Shown here piece by piece: positions 1 to 11,413 of a stretch of 64,000 bases of DNA; position 1 is the first letter of the stretch, and every line of letters starts with the position of its first letter. This stretch comes from Chrysophaeum taylorii (Eukaryota > Sar > Pelagophyceae > Pelagomonadales > Pelagomonadaceae). Below the pieces are notes generated by a model. That model did not search any database. It saw only the letters and a program-made list of their open reading frames with translations, and was not told where the DNA came from. The translations under genes were made by a program, and so were the position numbers. Where the stretch lies: positions 1-64,000 of the forward strand of contig JAQMWT010000050.1 of NCBI GenBank assembly GCA_029834535.1, in the 5' to 3' direction.

Positions 1-820
1 CAGACGAAGGAACAGCATATAAGGTTTCAAGCTCAGTCACAGTTGAGCGCACGGATCCTGTACGACTGAAAATATTGTAGGTTTTAGTGGACACAAATGG
101 TATGTCAGGAAAGACCTGCGTCCAAGGTTCGTCGACTATTAACTTGCGACTGATGGAATTAGCGTGGTCTGCAATATCCAGAAAGGAAGTGACTCGTTTA
201 TTAGGCCATGAAAGCAGATCAAGAGGGCCGGTGTTATATTTGCGTGCGACGAGGATCCATCTTTCTCTGGCTTGATAATCTCCACATAAATAGCATGGAA
301 ATCGGTCACATATGTCCACCGTATAGTGCATCGTTGAGAAGATGAGATTAGCAACTCGTATATGATCTTCGTACGATGCGGAGTGTGGTGGAGTCATTTC
401 CATGAAGAGAACAAGCGGCTTTAAAAGCTCAAGTACACTTAGAGCACTTGGGAAACAAGGAATCATCCATATCGCGCTCGAAGGTGGAAATGGATCTCCC
501 ATTGATTATGTTGCGATTTGTGCATGGTGATGTCAATTCCACTATGTCAGTGTAATATCGTGCACGTTCAACGTCCGATGCTCGATGGAGATATGTCAAA
601 AACTTAGGTAAGGATGGGAAAACTTCGATGGAATTACCAAAACGTCTTCGTAGCATGTGCGTGATATTGTCGTCGCTCTCAACAAGAACTTTAACGTTGA
701 TGTTGATTTGCAAGTCATTAGAAGCGCAAGCCAAGAATGCAGGAGTGGACATCCCAGAGCAAAGTAAAGTTACTGTAGGTATTCGTGGGCTAGGAGATGA
801 AGTTACTGTATGGAGCAAAC
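1..820 (-). pseudogene. C5-cytosine DNA methyltransferase domain of retroelement E (frameshifted, cut by window edge)
   Basis: Reading leftward from about 820, the protein shows the ordered DNMT motifs: motif I-like VTLLCSGMSTPAFLA, an acidic motif II region (VLVESDD), motif IV ELTSPCTNRN with the candidate catalytic Cys, then after a frameshift near 430-440 motif VI KPLVLFMEMTP (Glu of ENV kept) and motif VIII YQARERWILVA (the QxRxR pattern). Downstream residues run to the window edge and would be the target-recognition part. The enzyme class methylates cytosine C5 using S-adenosylmethionine. A linker (about 821-1014) joins it to the protease region upstream. It is strongly diverged from the DNMTs of A, BC and D but has the same place in the element. 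One frameshift makes this copy inactive as it stands. DNMT identity fairly sure; subfamily unknown. Confidence 0.72.
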
Positions 821-1002
821 GTGTTGTAACCTTGCGTCATACAGGAGGTGGGAAATGCTTGCGTATGTAAGGCAGCTGCGAATGCATTGACTCCAGGATG
901 GTTTTAAGCCATGGGACGTAAATTACTCGTTCCATGAGGGTGGAATATAGTTTGAGCATTTCGCGTTGTTCATTAAAAGCACATAGTCTGAACTGTAGTG
1001 AG

Positions 1003-1872
1003 CGAAGTTCCATTTTACGCGCTTTTGCTTGTTGTAGCGAAGTAAATTGGTAGAGTTGGCAACAGGTTACTGAGTCTAAACAAAGTAATCTTGACATTAT
1101 CATCAATTTTACTCTGGATAGATGATTGTCCTTTAAATTCAACTCCATAAAGGTGTATACCAAGTTTATCTTCTCCCCATTGAGTCATACTGATGATGTG
1201 CAGATCGGGATCGTTATGGTCGTTTTGCTTGGGTAGAAAAAGCGCAACGTCTAGCTTTACATATCCCACATTTGGATGCTTTGGGAGAGCGGGAATGACG
1301 GTCCTTATAATCATAGCATGTGTGATTCTCTGCGTATCCGTAGCAGTCTGGATAGCAGGTGATAAAGACTCGGGTAGCTTTACGATGTGGATAGGATCAG
1401 CATAACGTTTAAAGTTAATTACATGTTGAGAAGCACATGTGTCAGCATATCCTGGCGTCGTCATTAGCGGCAAATTGTACTCGTTGTACGAATTGTTGCA
1501 TAACAGGCACCGGCTACTGCCGGCCCAGCCTGGCTCCCATGCCCGGGAGAGGTCCGAAGTTAGTTAGTTAGTTATTGTTGCATAACAGGCATGTGTTGAG
1601 CTTTGACCAAACACGTACTGTGTCATGAAACTTTGCGTTTGTTCGGAAGGCACAACGACGAGTGTAAAACCAGTATTTAGTTTTGGTAGCAACACAGGGG
1701 GATCTGTACCATCTTCGTTGGTTAAATTACTGGGGAGCTCAGAGTGCGAAGAAGTTTCCCGAGCTTGACGACGAACAATAGCATTCTGAGCTTTAGCATT
1801 TATGTGCTGCAGTAGCGGCTGAGGGATGTTATCGATTTCATCATCTTTAATTGACAGGAAAGTGTGGAACAT
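1003..1872 (-). pseudogene. Retropepsin-like region of retroelement E, interrupted by a SINE
   Basis: On the minus strand, downstream of an acidic spacer, the motif GYADTCASQHVI aligns with the retropepsin active site (D-T/S-G-A-S), with Cys in place of Gly. About 75 residues later, DLHIISMTQWGEDKLGI resembles the protease C-terminal ILG block. A CLLCNN pair lies just before the active site and could bind metal. The SINE at 1510-1573 splits the frame; its 18-bp target duplication shows that the two halves were once joined. Position between gag-like sequence and the DNMT matches the other elements here. Assignment rests on motif order, not overall similarity. Confidence 0.55.
1510..1573 (+). 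mobile_element. 5'-truncated SINE-TTAG copy in element E
   Basis: A 64-bp piece of the SINE 3' end (ggctcccatgcccgggagag, then gaag and a TTAG tail). The perfect 18-bp target duplication attgttgcataacaggca lies at 1492-1509 and 1574-1591. The truncated 5' end, short tandem tail and variable-length duplication are those of target-primed reverse transcription. Confidence 0.93.
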
Positions 1873-3697
1873 TTTCTCTGTATCAGCAGTCCCCCTCTGC
1901 TCCGCATCACTGGGGACGCTTCAGGAGCAGATGTTTCAGTTTGATACTTTTCTTCTGAAACAAGAGATTCCTTATCGGCTTCCAAGAGGTTTGATATAGT
2001 ATTGGACATAGCATCAACTCGAGATAAGTAGAGATGAACTTGGGTAGCTTCATCAGGATCTAAGGACTGTGTTGAAGCTAGAGAAGCGGTTGTCCAGAGG
2101 GTACTCAATAAACTTTTCATTTCCTCCTGTACCATTTTAGAGTCGGTGGAAGGATTGGGATTCGCTTCCTGCAATTTACCAAACAGGTGGCGAAGACGAT
2201 CAACTTGATAAGTAGCCCGGTCCATAAGAGACATATTAGAGCGTGCATTACGGTTAGAGGAAGATGAGTAGACAGGACGATCGAAGCTGGTACCTTTGAC
2301 GTTATAATTTGAAGGTGGACGATAGTACGACGTGTCACGGGGTGAGATTGTCGATGCTTTATCTTTTGCATTACGAAGCTTACGAGCGTTGAAGCCAGAC
2401 TGTCCAGCTACAGTAGCTAACAACGAGTAAGCGTTGTTTAGAGAATCGTGGGATTGATGAATAGTGTCCATCAATAATACCTTAGGTGGCTTGGTAGCGG
2501 TAGTATCAGGGATGTAAGGGATCCAAGAAGCGGGTTTATCCAAGCGTCGGTTAGAAGAAAACTTTGTCTCATTATATATATCTTTAACAAGAACTCCAAT
2601 AGTGGACGAACGTCGCTGGGATCAACTAGCTTTAACAATTCGGGATCATGACTTGAGTTGTTACTAGAGCGTGTCTCGTAGAGTTTACACCATTCCAATA
2701 AAGATTGAGCATAGCGCTCGTGATCCGATGGATTAGCATATAGACGGTAGATCTCCTCGTGAGCTTTAAGAGTGATTATGGAGTTATTAAATTGGATTGA
2801 TGCTTCATCATTATTTAATTGCTTTGCCTGAGATTGAAAGGAAAGGAGTTGTTCGACAAATACATGGGCATACCAATTAACATTAATAGACATTCGATGA
2901 AACTGAGATTTAAGCTCAGTTACATCTGTACAAGACACTGTCTCATAGTAATAATAGGCTAAAAGCATTACAGCACGTAATTTATTGGGATGTGCAGGGA
3001 TTGCATAAATTTTCTTTAGTTGAGGCCACATAGCGAGAGCGGGCTTTTCCTGGGACTCGAGGTTAAAGAATATGTACAAAAAACCAGCATAAGTTTCGCA
3101 GTGTTTGATCCAATCGGCATTAGAGAGACCTGTAAAGGATATGTTAGTTAAAGATGAATCATACACAGCTGATCTAGGAAATCGGGTATCTAATAAAGCA
3201 AGGACATTTTTAACATCCTCATTTAATTTAGGACGGACAAGGTTGTACGACTCTTGGTAGTAAAGTCGTTCAAGGCTATTACGGGCATCGACCGTTAGTT
3301 GGTGAAAAGAGTCGACGTGCCAAGTTTTTTAATGTTCGGGCAGGGCATCTTCATCAGGTAAGTTTAAATCGTCAACTTGTTCAGCTTTCCATTGAGCGAA
3401 GATGATATCAACTTCTTGTTCAAGGATTTGATTATATACCGGAGCATTCCGGGTTTAAGCTTCATATGAATCGAAGCAGAATAACGCGTCCACATATGGA
3501 CTTGTCATATGCCTGCGAAGCACCTCAATTTGCAAGCTCACCTTGGTTGAATTGTCTTGGAAACGCAATCCTGCGCTAATCTTATCAACGAGGATTTGTT
3601 CTTGTTTGTAGATATCCGTGGTGGATATTGTTTTTGTTTTGACATGACTGTGACCTATTAAGAAATAGGTTATAGGATTGATAGACATATTCGACAC
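1873..3697 (-). pseudogene. Gag-like region of retroelement E
   Basis: Several minus-strand frames in series (3455-3697, 2471-3166, 1800-2543) read as one protein broken by stops and frameshifts: a start near 3697 (MSNMSINPITYF), a helical aromatic-rich central part (about residues 80-300, e.g. LLAYYYYETV), and a Ser/Asn/Tyr-rich part ending in a predicted helix and coiled coil (VDRLRHLFGKLQEANPN). No gag family or zinc knuckle is recognised in this part; the call rests on its position 5' of the protease and DNMT. Codon use is AT-richer than in neighbouring elements, which suggests a separate lineage. It could instead be a structural protein of another element class. Confidence 0.45.
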
Positions 3698-4529
3698 ATA
3701 AGAATGAGGGGTTTCTCAAGTGCGGGTTCTATGTACAGTACGCTATTTTAAACGTGGGCTTATTGACAAGACCAAACAAATCAACATGCTATTTAAAACA
3801 GGGTGACTTGAGACTGAAGAATGGATTAGTTCTCGAGCAGTCAGTCTTTTGTTGGGGAATGGAAGGAAAAACCCGTACAAGTTTCCGCGGCTTGTATAGG
3901 AAAATTTTTAATTTTATTGGTTATGCGAGTGCATATGACCAGTGACCGACCCAACTCGGTCACAAACCAAATTAACTGGTGGGCACATACCGCCACACAA
4001 CAAATATGTACAGTAGACCACCGCCAAACACATTGTCGCATTGTACTCGTGATCAGGCGCAAATTGATCATTTGATTTAGACGTACAACACAGTTGGGCT
4101 GACACACCTACGCATCTGGGCCCATAACCTGGAGAGATTTGACCCTCTCCGGGTACATGGTAGAGACTGCGTGCAGTCTTAGGCGTGTACAGACCATTCC
4201 GCTTGTCACATGCTAGTACACGAGGTAGGGATTTAGGCCCTAACTCCTTAAGGACATTAGGTCCCATTGAAGCGTTTACACTGACAACGGGGAACGAAGT
4301 CTCTGTTAATAAAACAGAAAACCCCGTACCCGACGGTACGCACCTGGAGGCCTACTCCATGTTGGAAAAGAGCTTCAGACTGGGTTCTTCATAGTCGTGA
4401 AAGAAAAGGGGCGGAAGGGTAAGGGAAGAGGAAGAACGATGGAAAGCCGTATTACGGAGAGAAAACCCTCGTGTAGAGATAGGTGTGAAAATGTTCCAGT
4501 GTCGCACACATAATAGTGTAGCTCTCTGG
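3698..4529. other. Junction between elements E and A; no gene found
   Basis: No convincing coding frame. It should hold the 5' end of E and the site where A lost its 3' part; no LTR could be matched. A purine-rich stretch at about 4395-4440 (aaaaggggcggaagggtaag) resembles stretches at 10,855-10,885 and 11,185-11,215, to the right of A, so A may lie within an older repeat family. Confidence 0.4.
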
Positions 4530-5640
4530 AAGCGGAAGCAAAGGTACTTCTGGCGGTTTCCATTTGGTGCGATCCTGGAGATCTTCTTTTGACACCCACT
4601 TAACGACACGGGTACGCGTATTCAACAGCGGAACCTGTACGTGACGAAGGGTGGTGTCGGTAATTCGCAGATATTGCTCAGAGGGTCGATCTGTAGGGCT
4701 CAACGCGGTAGGCAGGACCTCGCCACTTTAGCGGAAACCTCGGGTCACGAAGTTGTGCAGATCGAGTGCTAAAATCGCACGAGTGTCTGGGGGCACGACG
4801 GACGCCAAGTGCCTGAACGAATCTGTCTTAGACAAGCCAGCTCAATCATAATCCAGCGACATCGTGAGCAACTCTGCGGTCATTTTGAGAGTCAAAAGCT
4901 GAGTGTCCGAACGGTGCGGTCCTAGTTGAAGAGGAACTCGCGTAACGGTGTAAGCCGTATCCGTTGCTTCTCGGGACGAGCCTAAATTGTTCAGCTGGAG
5001 CAGGTTTCGTTCGTCTTCGTAACCTAAAGCAGCAGCGAATTTTTGTTGCATATTTGCACAAGCTTTTGGAGCCTCTTGCAGGCGCAGCGGGTGACTGGGG
5101 ACCAACAACCGCACGCGACAGCTCATCAAATCGGGCGTAATGTCGTGAAAATTGACTACGTACACATAGGTGTGTAAGCGCGCAATGTAAGAAATATTCG
5201 AAGCTCCTTGTTCAATCAGCCACATCATGAAGCCAGCCATTTTGCACAGCTTCATCGTCCAGTGAGTGGCCGAAACTCCTTTGCCGACATCTCTGGAAGT
5301 CAAATTGCAGAGTGCTGAATGAACGCAAGGCGGGGACGCGATGCACATCGACGATGACCATTCCGCTTCGGGCAAATAGGCCTTTATCAATCGAAGGGTC
5401 GTTATGTAGCGTCCGCAGAGCGTGTGCTGAATCACGGGCACCTTCGGAAAGTTCTTCTGATGGATCTTGTTGGCAGCTGCTGAAGAGTCAAGAGCAAGGA
5501 CGACTCGAAACGACGTCCCGCACAACTCGTTCGCTCGTTGCAGCCCTAACGCGCTGCCTCCGACGCCGCTGAATAGCATCACAACTTTGCGACACGTGAT
5601 CGGCAGCCATTGGACATTTTCAAATCTTCGGTGAATCTCG
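4530..5640 (-). pseudogene. DNMT domain of element A
   Basis: The longest intact DNMT stretch (4842-5582, 246 aa) begins at motif I, MLFSGVGGSALGLQRA, and continues through motif II (VVLALDSS, then HQKNFP), motif IV CIASPPCVHSALC (Cys about residue 86), motif VI WLIEQGAS (Glu about 124, IEQ in place of ENV) and motif VIII LMSCRVRLLV (about 152-161). After a stop near 4842 the homologous tail goes on (HLASVVPPDT, then the 4452-4703 frame with TRVVKWVSKEDLQDRTKW), matching element D. The N-terminal motif I to motif VIII order is the normal, unpermuted DNMT order. I see no clear motif X. Predicted function is SAM-dependent cytosine methylation; this copy is interrupted. Confidence 0.82.
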
Positions 5641-6813
5641 CCTTCTGTGGCCTCTCGGCACTTCTTTTCTTCTTCGTCGGATCATCGGTCGAAATCGTCA
5701 TTGCCGTGCGATCTTTGACGGCAAGTCACGTCCTTTTCGGAGTGGGCCTTATTTTGTACCGAGCTCAAAAGCATCGGCGAGGGGGTTGCGTCGCATTGCG
5801 TCATATGCCGAAACAGTGAACGACAGGCTTGCCTTGTCGTAGGTTGCTTCATTGTCCTTCGTTAATTCTTCGACAGTAGAGGTGCTCAACTCGTCCTCGT
5901 TACGAATAATATCACTAAGGGCGAGCACCTCGCCTTGAGTAATCACGGTCCGCACATCTTGGGTGGATGAAATCGCCACGCGAGCGGCGGACTTGTCGTG
6001 ATCCTCGGAAGAGGAACACATTCCATCGACTACCCCGAGTTGCTCGTATCCAGCGGATGTAGCAACGAAAACTTGCCCGTCTTCCAAGGGCTCTGAAAGG
6101 GTGACTGGTATGCTGTAAGTGCGTCCAGGTTCGACCTTCATCGTGCGCACAGCGTAGGCAGCCACTTCATGGGCAGCGCTGCTCGAAACTTGAGAAGGCG
6201 TACCGGTCGAGACTCCCCAAGTCGTCGAAGCTACCGCTCGTTCCGGCGGTGGACGCTGGAGGTCTCTAATCGTGCACAAGCGAGCGAAAACTCGATCCTC
6301 GACCGTGTTCATGCTCTGCCTCATCGCGGGGTGCAGGTGACGGTAAATCGGCACTACCACGGGATTGCGCTCATAAGTTGATCTGAACGTCAGGATGGGG
6401 AAATCGACTCGTCGATCCTGCACCTTTAACCACTTGCGCCCATATGCGACTTGCGTGCGGTGAAACGCAATGCGATCTTGCGGGTAATCCACCACGGCCC
6501 CCAGCACTCGAATGTCGCGCGCTCCCAATAAAAATAAATGACTCATATCAGCCACGATGGCAACCACCGGGACTGCAACGTCGTCCGCAAGAGCAATTCG
6601 CAACGCGACACAATTGTGGATGGTCGTCTTGTTCAATCCCGACCCATACAGGGTGCGCTCGACTGGGAGTTCGCCTTGGTCGAAGATTATCTTGTCCGTC
6701 GCCAGCTTGGGGACCATCTCGCGGCAAATATAGGAGACATCAGCCATCCCATCAATACCAATGGTCTTTGCGTACTTCGGCCCGTCTCGTCTTTCATAAA
6801 TATGTCCAACCAT
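5641..6813 (-). pseudogene. Protease-like and dUTPase-like region of element A
   Basis: A 354-aa frame (5749-6813). Residues about 18-35 (GIDGMADVSYICREMVPKL) align with the retropepsin active-site strand, but DSG/DTG reads DGM. Residues about 90-115 (FLLGARDIRVLGAVVDYPQ) match the protease C-terminal 'LLG..LR..g..idy' block. Residues about 225-320 (VEPGRTYSIPVTL, then GEVLALSDII) look like the beta-rich, dUTPase-fold-like domain that follows protease in many gypsy elements. The DNMT is next, after a frameshift. The domain is conserved in D and BC, so it is probably functional in the family despite the altered active site. The dUTPase-like call is inference. Confidence 0.6.
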
Positions 6814-6818
6814 GAACG

Positions 6819-7949
6819 TCAGCGTGCCAGTGTCCAGAAAACCGATGGTGACGAGGTCTTCCTCGATCGTTTTTGCATCGCGCGGCGACTAGCGGTATGA
6901 TGGCATCGCCCCTTCGGATTCGCGTCGCCCGGCATCTGCATCGTCACAGTTGCCATCTCGTGCATCGCGTCTCTCGCCTCTGAATCTTCAGCGGCGCCCG
7001 CAGCAGCATCTTTGTCTGGTGGCTCTTTCTCTTTTTCGGTCGCGAACTCGGGTGGGCTCGGCACTTCGGCGGCTTCCTCATATCCAAGTTTCGCTGATGC
7101 CTCGGGGTTCTCCCATATGGCGTTCATTTCATCTTCCCACGACTCTTCCATCTACTCGTCCTTGGATCGTCGATCTCCACTTCCGATTCCAATTTGGTCT
7201 AGGCTTTTAGCGGTATCTTCGCTGCAGCTCAGCGATCGACTCCTTCTTCTTCTGGGCGGTTTCTTCAGCAGGAAGCTTTGAGCCTTCGTCCATCATTGCT
7301 GAAAGCTCCGCGTCGTCTTACTTCCGCGAACACTGTCTGACTTCATCCAGCTCGCGTATCCATCATTCGTGCCCTTCTCAGCTTCATCGACGGTTCGACT
7401 GTTCTCATCGGTCACCGGTATTGAGCTCTGACACTTCTCAATCGGAGGCGCATTCATTTCCTCCTTCGTTCCATCGGACGTTTCTTGCAATCGCTCGTCC
7501 GTCAATCGATCGTCCGTCAATTTCGGCGTTTCCGCCTTCTTCTCTTCCATCGGAGCACCTGTGGTCTGATCTGTCGTCTGATCTGTCGTGACCAAAACCG
7601 TTTCGGGGGGTGTCGCAGGAAAAGCCGACGTCGTCCCCGACGTCAACTCGGTTGGCATGACGTCGTCAACGTGATCGTCCCTGAACGACGCACACTTTGG
7701 CAAAATAGATGACACTGAATCACGACGCGCTGGTTCATCATCTTCCGAGTCTGAGTCTTCCCAGTAGCGCGGAGATTCCAAAGCCTCGATTGACCTTGCT
7801 TCCACATCATTTGCGGAAGGCCACCGAACCATCCGAGCGTTGGTGGTCGTTTCCTCCGGTTGCAAACGATGGCTGCTCGTCGCTGCGGCATCGGCAACAT
7901 CATCGGAGGGTTGGGCGGAGCGTGCCTTCGGGTATATTGCAACTCCCAA
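6819..7949 (-). pseudogene. Acidic spacer between gag and protease, element A
   Basis: Two frames (7293-7949 and 6819-7151) rich in Asp, Glu, Ser and Thr, with no recognised domain. They align with the D spacer: YPKARSAQPSDDVADAA, then SPRYWEDSDSEDD, then ELTSGTTSAFPATPPETV, then ESWEDEMNAIWE. Conservation of these short blocks between A and D shows that the frame was once continuous. The stops and frameshifts mark decay. Confidence 0.6.
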
Positions 7950-8015
7950 TGGTAACTGCGCTTCGCACGGGGTTTGGAACGCAAACGTAGCGCTCGAATA
8001 ACCCGAATTATCTTG

Positions 8016-8545
8016 TTATCGGCCTCCGTCGTATTCGTCGTTGCGCGATCGGCGTCGTCTGCGCCGGCGCGAACTTCGACTAGGGCTCCGGCTATCCTTG
8101 CGACGGCGAGGGCTCGGACTGGGTGTTCGACTGTTGAGCCGACGGACGGGGCTCTGACTTCGGCGTCGGTGCGACGATCGAGTAGAAGACGATCGACCGT
8201 CTCTCGACCTTGTAGACGACGACTTGCCGTCTCTCATACTTTTGAACTCATCCATCATCGTCGCCATCGTGGTTCCGATCTCGGAGAGCGCTACTTGGAT
8301 GTCTTGGGTGGATCTTGATCCGCGCGTAGCGTTCGCACTGGCTGCATCTTCCTTTTTCAGCCAATCTGTGCGGGTCGTCGGACGCTTCCCTTTCTTGATG
8401 CGCTTGAACATGGCACAATAATAGGGCACCGGGTCGCGATTGCAAATCACGCGATTACGGTGTTCGTCCTTGTCGTGTGTGGACCAGAAGAATCCACAGT
8501 CTCCACACGCAAGCTGGTACTACGTCGCAGGATCTCGTTCGATTC
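8016..8545 (-). pseudogene. Nucleocapsid-like region of element A: zinc finger plus Arg/Ser tail
   Basis: A finger CGDCGFFWSTHDKDEHRN...VIC (CX2C-X6-H-X10-C) is read at about 8450-8520 after an in-frame stop (TAG) just upstream. It is followed by an Arg/Ser-dipeptide-rich tail (8016-8290, runs of SRSPSRSSRRRRRRRSR) expected to bind nucleic acid. Retroviral and Ty3 zinc knuckles are CX2CX4HX4C; the spacing here is longer but is shared with D and BC. Confidence 0.6.
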
Positions 8546-9262
8546 GTACATTGTGTCCTGGCGTCTTGACCGTATGCTTTTTATCCTTTTGAGCCGAGGC
8601 CATAGCTCGAGCTCCCCGCCCTCGAGGCGGTTTATTGGGTTTCGGGTTTGAGGGCGGCCGTGGTCGTTTTCCTCTTCCATCATTCTTCGAAAATCGTTCT
8701 CTAAACGCGTAATGAGCGCCATCGTCGAAGTAAAAGAAAGATAGTGGTCTGGATGGCCGCTCCGCATAGTCCGGACTCGGGTCCGCAAGTCCTGCGATTC
8801 GAGTCCACTGATAATATACTGGTCGACGATATCCACGTCGTCCATCGTGCGTCCGGATGCGGTACAAAATGCGAGCGCCTCCGTCTGAAACTTTGTGCAA
8901 TACGTCTGCACATGTCCTTCTCCGCTTTTCTAGGGAACTGAACGTTGGGTGACCTTGCGCAGCAGGTCGAGGAGCTCTTGCGGCGTACTCGGCGGCCGGC
9001 AGGTCGATCTGAAATAATCTAGGACCTTATTGCATTGCGGCTTGTTCAGACGTCGGAGTCGACGAACCTCGGATCCGTGGTCCTTGTCGTCCGCGTCGAA
9101 CCGTAAATAAAACGACGGAGGGTGCGTCAAATCATCGCAGAGCTCCTCGTACTTCTTCAAATGCTCCTCGAAAATGGGAGCTACCGTATCATGAAGATGA
9201 ACCGGTAATAAAAAACGTCGATTTTCGACCGAATAGTGATCATCCGCTAACGTGTTCATCAC
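8447..9262 (-). pseudogene. Gag capsid region of element A
   Basis: Begins MMNTLADDHYSVENRRFLLP (8930-9262) and continues after a frameshift in 8447-8911 (LESQDLRTRVRTMRSGHPDH, then TRLENDF). The helical protein aligns block by block with the D capsid. Family assignment as a Ty3/gypsy capsid rests on position between the coiled-coil N-terminus and the zinc finger and on the helical pattern. One frameshift at about 8910-8930. Confidence 0.6.
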
Positions 9263-9283
9263 TGCGGCAGAGTCGAGATTGAA

Positions 9284-10043
9284 TTATAGCTGATCGCGAC
9301 CGTCTATCACCAATTTAAAGTTGTCGGCCTTCAGGCCGGAACTCGGGCGGCGGGTTCGATTTCGATCGATCTTTTCGAAGGCGTTCGTAAAGGTTTCCGA
9401 TAGTCCCTCAAAAAATTCCGCACCTCGGTCTTCGGGTTCCGCCTTATCGTCCTTTCTCGTTTCGGTCCTGGAACGGGGTTCATCCCTTGGTTCCGTGTTC
9501 TTATCCGGTTCGGACCGCCTCGCGGGAGATCGACTCTCCCGCTCCGTACTACGTGATCGTCTCGCGGACCGTTCGTTGCTGCTCGATCGTCGAGCGGCTC
9601 GTTTCGCTTCTCGCTCAGCTTTCAGCGCTTCCTGAATGCGTCGGAACTGGTCGACCTGCTCGCGCAAGGCCTAGGAGTTGGCGCGTTCCAGACGTAGCGC
9701 CTTCTAACTCTTCAAATTCTTCTTTGCGTTCTCGTTCTTATTTCTCTTCTGCTTCTGCTCTTTCATGCGCGAATTGGAAGGCTAGGCGTTCATTCTCGCG
9801 CCGGATACGCTCGAGGTCCTCTCGAATCCTTCCTCTGCGGGCCGTCTCCCTCTCGGTGGTAGCGCACTCACCGCGGTCGGGGGTTGCCGTACTTATCGGC
9901 GAAAAAATTGGGGGCTCTGCAAATACTTCATTCGCGTCGACGTCTTCGTCGTCGCTAACGCCTCTCTCCACGCGGCTTGCTTCTGCTGCTGCGGGAGGCA
10001 CTGGAGGTTGTTCTTCTTCATGCTCGTCAACTTTCTCCATCAT
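9284..10043 (-). pseudogene. Gag N-terminal coiled-coil region of element A
   Basis: Starts at MMEKVDEHEEEQ (Met at 10043). An acidic, Pro-containing N-terminus is followed by a charged coiled coil (RIREDLERIRRENERLAFQ; MREQVDQFRRIQEALKAERE), then Arg/Ser-rich and Glu-rich sequence. A stop near 9738 separates two frames. Element D has the same plan: acidic head, coiled coil, Arg/Ser segment. The coiled coil probably serves Gag assembly (inference). Confidence 0.6.
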
Positions 10044-10449
10044 GTCGATGATGATGAATCTTAGGTCCAGCTAGGATTCGTTCACTCGTCGTAGCACACG
10101 TCGTAGATATTGACGTGATCTTCCACTGCCCAATCCAAATCTGGGACCAGCGGTTGCAGAACTCTTGTCCGCTCGGTACTCTTTTAATACTGTGTGGGTA
10201 GCTAGCCTACGCGCTCGACAGCTTCCGCCGTCCTTACGACTTCCCGGGTTGCGCGTCGGTCTTCCGAAACGCGCGTTCGTCGTCCTCGCGACGTACGAAC
10301 CAAAAGCAATATGTACGCGGAATTTTCCAAGGTAGCTCGCCCTTCTGGAGCTCGGCACACTTGATCAGGGTGTGCACGCGGCTCTGGACCGTGTAGTAGT
10401 AGTTCAAGGCGGGAATTTGCTCGTCGGCGACAGATATAGTCGCAACGAA

Positions 10450-10584
10450 CTCATACCCTCCACCACTTGTGGCGGTTCAAAAACGTTCCCGACCCTGGGG
10501 ACACTGGGGGTACTCACCATCACGCCGGAGACCTCTACACTCAAGGTAGGCCCGGGGCTTGGGGGTCGGCTTCACGTCGCCACA
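10450..10584 (-). repeat. Candidate 5' LTR end and primer-binding site of element A
   Basis: On the minus strand a 117-bp segment (10468-10584) starts TGTGGCG and ends CGCCACA, the same termini as the LTRs of D. It is followed directly by AGTGGTGGAGGGTATGAG (10450-10467), which aligns with the primer-binding sites of D and BC (GGTGGTGGAG core). The 3' LTR is lost, so LTR length is not confirmed. Confidence 0.55.
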
Positions 10585-11413
10585 ACACTTGTGCACGCTC
10601 ACCAAGCCTCTCAACTTGAGGCTGGCTAGTTGCTTTATGATTACAACATACTCTTGACAGAGGAAACAGAGAGACGTAGTGTCACGGAAATATAATAACA
10701 TCACTGTCACGGAAATATAATAACATCACTTGACATCATAAGGAAGATGGGGAAAGGCGTCCCGTTGAACGGGGGCAAAAAAGCCTTGAGAAGAGGGGTA
10801 AGCCCTAGGGAGCAGGAGTTGCCGCCACAGGACTATTGATTTGGTGAAAAGGGGGAGAATAAGGGTAAGGAAGAGACATCCTTCTCGACGGACGGCATAA
10901 GAGCTGGGGTCTGCAGATTTCTCTGCACCCCCTCGAGGAATCAAGGATACCTGCAGAGTATTCCGCGAGGCAGTGGTGTAAAGTCACTGAAGAACCAGAA
11001 CCACTCCGTCTCAACGTGTGAGTCTGGCACAGGTAAAGTTCAGGGTACAGGTTAGTTCCCCTAGCCTCAGCACACGACAGACGACACATAGGACTACACC
11101 TAGTTTAACATGTAATCCTATGTACCTACGGGACCTGCTAATCGATGATGATGAGCGTGAGCACAAATCAGTGGACTAACTGATTGTGTAAAAGGGAAGA
11201 AGAAGGGTAAGGGAGATATCGCGCTCTCAACGGGCGGAATAGGGGTAAGAGTCAGCAGATTTCTTTGCACCCCCTCGAGATGTCTAGAATGCAAGGCACT
11301 CTAATATCTCAAGAGAAATGTGGTGAGGATAAGAAACGTCGACATGAGGATCATGCTTCATGGAGCGTCGTTGTTTCATTTGAATGCGACGTCGAAGAAA
11401 TGAAGCTTGTAAG
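10585..11413. repeat. AT-richer intergenic DNA with diverged direct repeats
   Basis: No gene seen. A 24-25 bp unit (gtcacggaaatataataaca then tcac) is duplicated in tandem at 10680-10728. A longer diverged direct repeat pairs about 10850-10990 with 11180-11300; both contain a purine-rich stretch with agggtaag, then gcagatttctctgcaccccc or gcagatttctttgcaccccc and tcgag. They may be old LTR or terminal-repeat remains, but no partner gene was found. Confidence 0.5.

Larger units (their letters stand above)
4530..10584 (-). mobile_element. Element A: Ty3/gypsy-type LTR retrotransposon with DNMT, 3' part missing
   Basis: Reading right to left: candidate 5' LTR, primer-binding site, gag with coiled coil, capsid, CX2CX6HX10C finger and Arg/Ser-rich tail, acidic spacer, protease-like domain, dUTPase-like beta region, DNMT. 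Similarity to element D stops at about 4530, so RT, RNase H and integrase are absent. Nearly every domain is broken by frameshifts, so this is a dead copy. A and D are the same family. Confidence 0.85.

Noticed and set aside
3698-4330. LTR of element E or A
   Set aside because: No matching partner repeat and no TG...CA-bounded segment adjacent to a primer-binding site.
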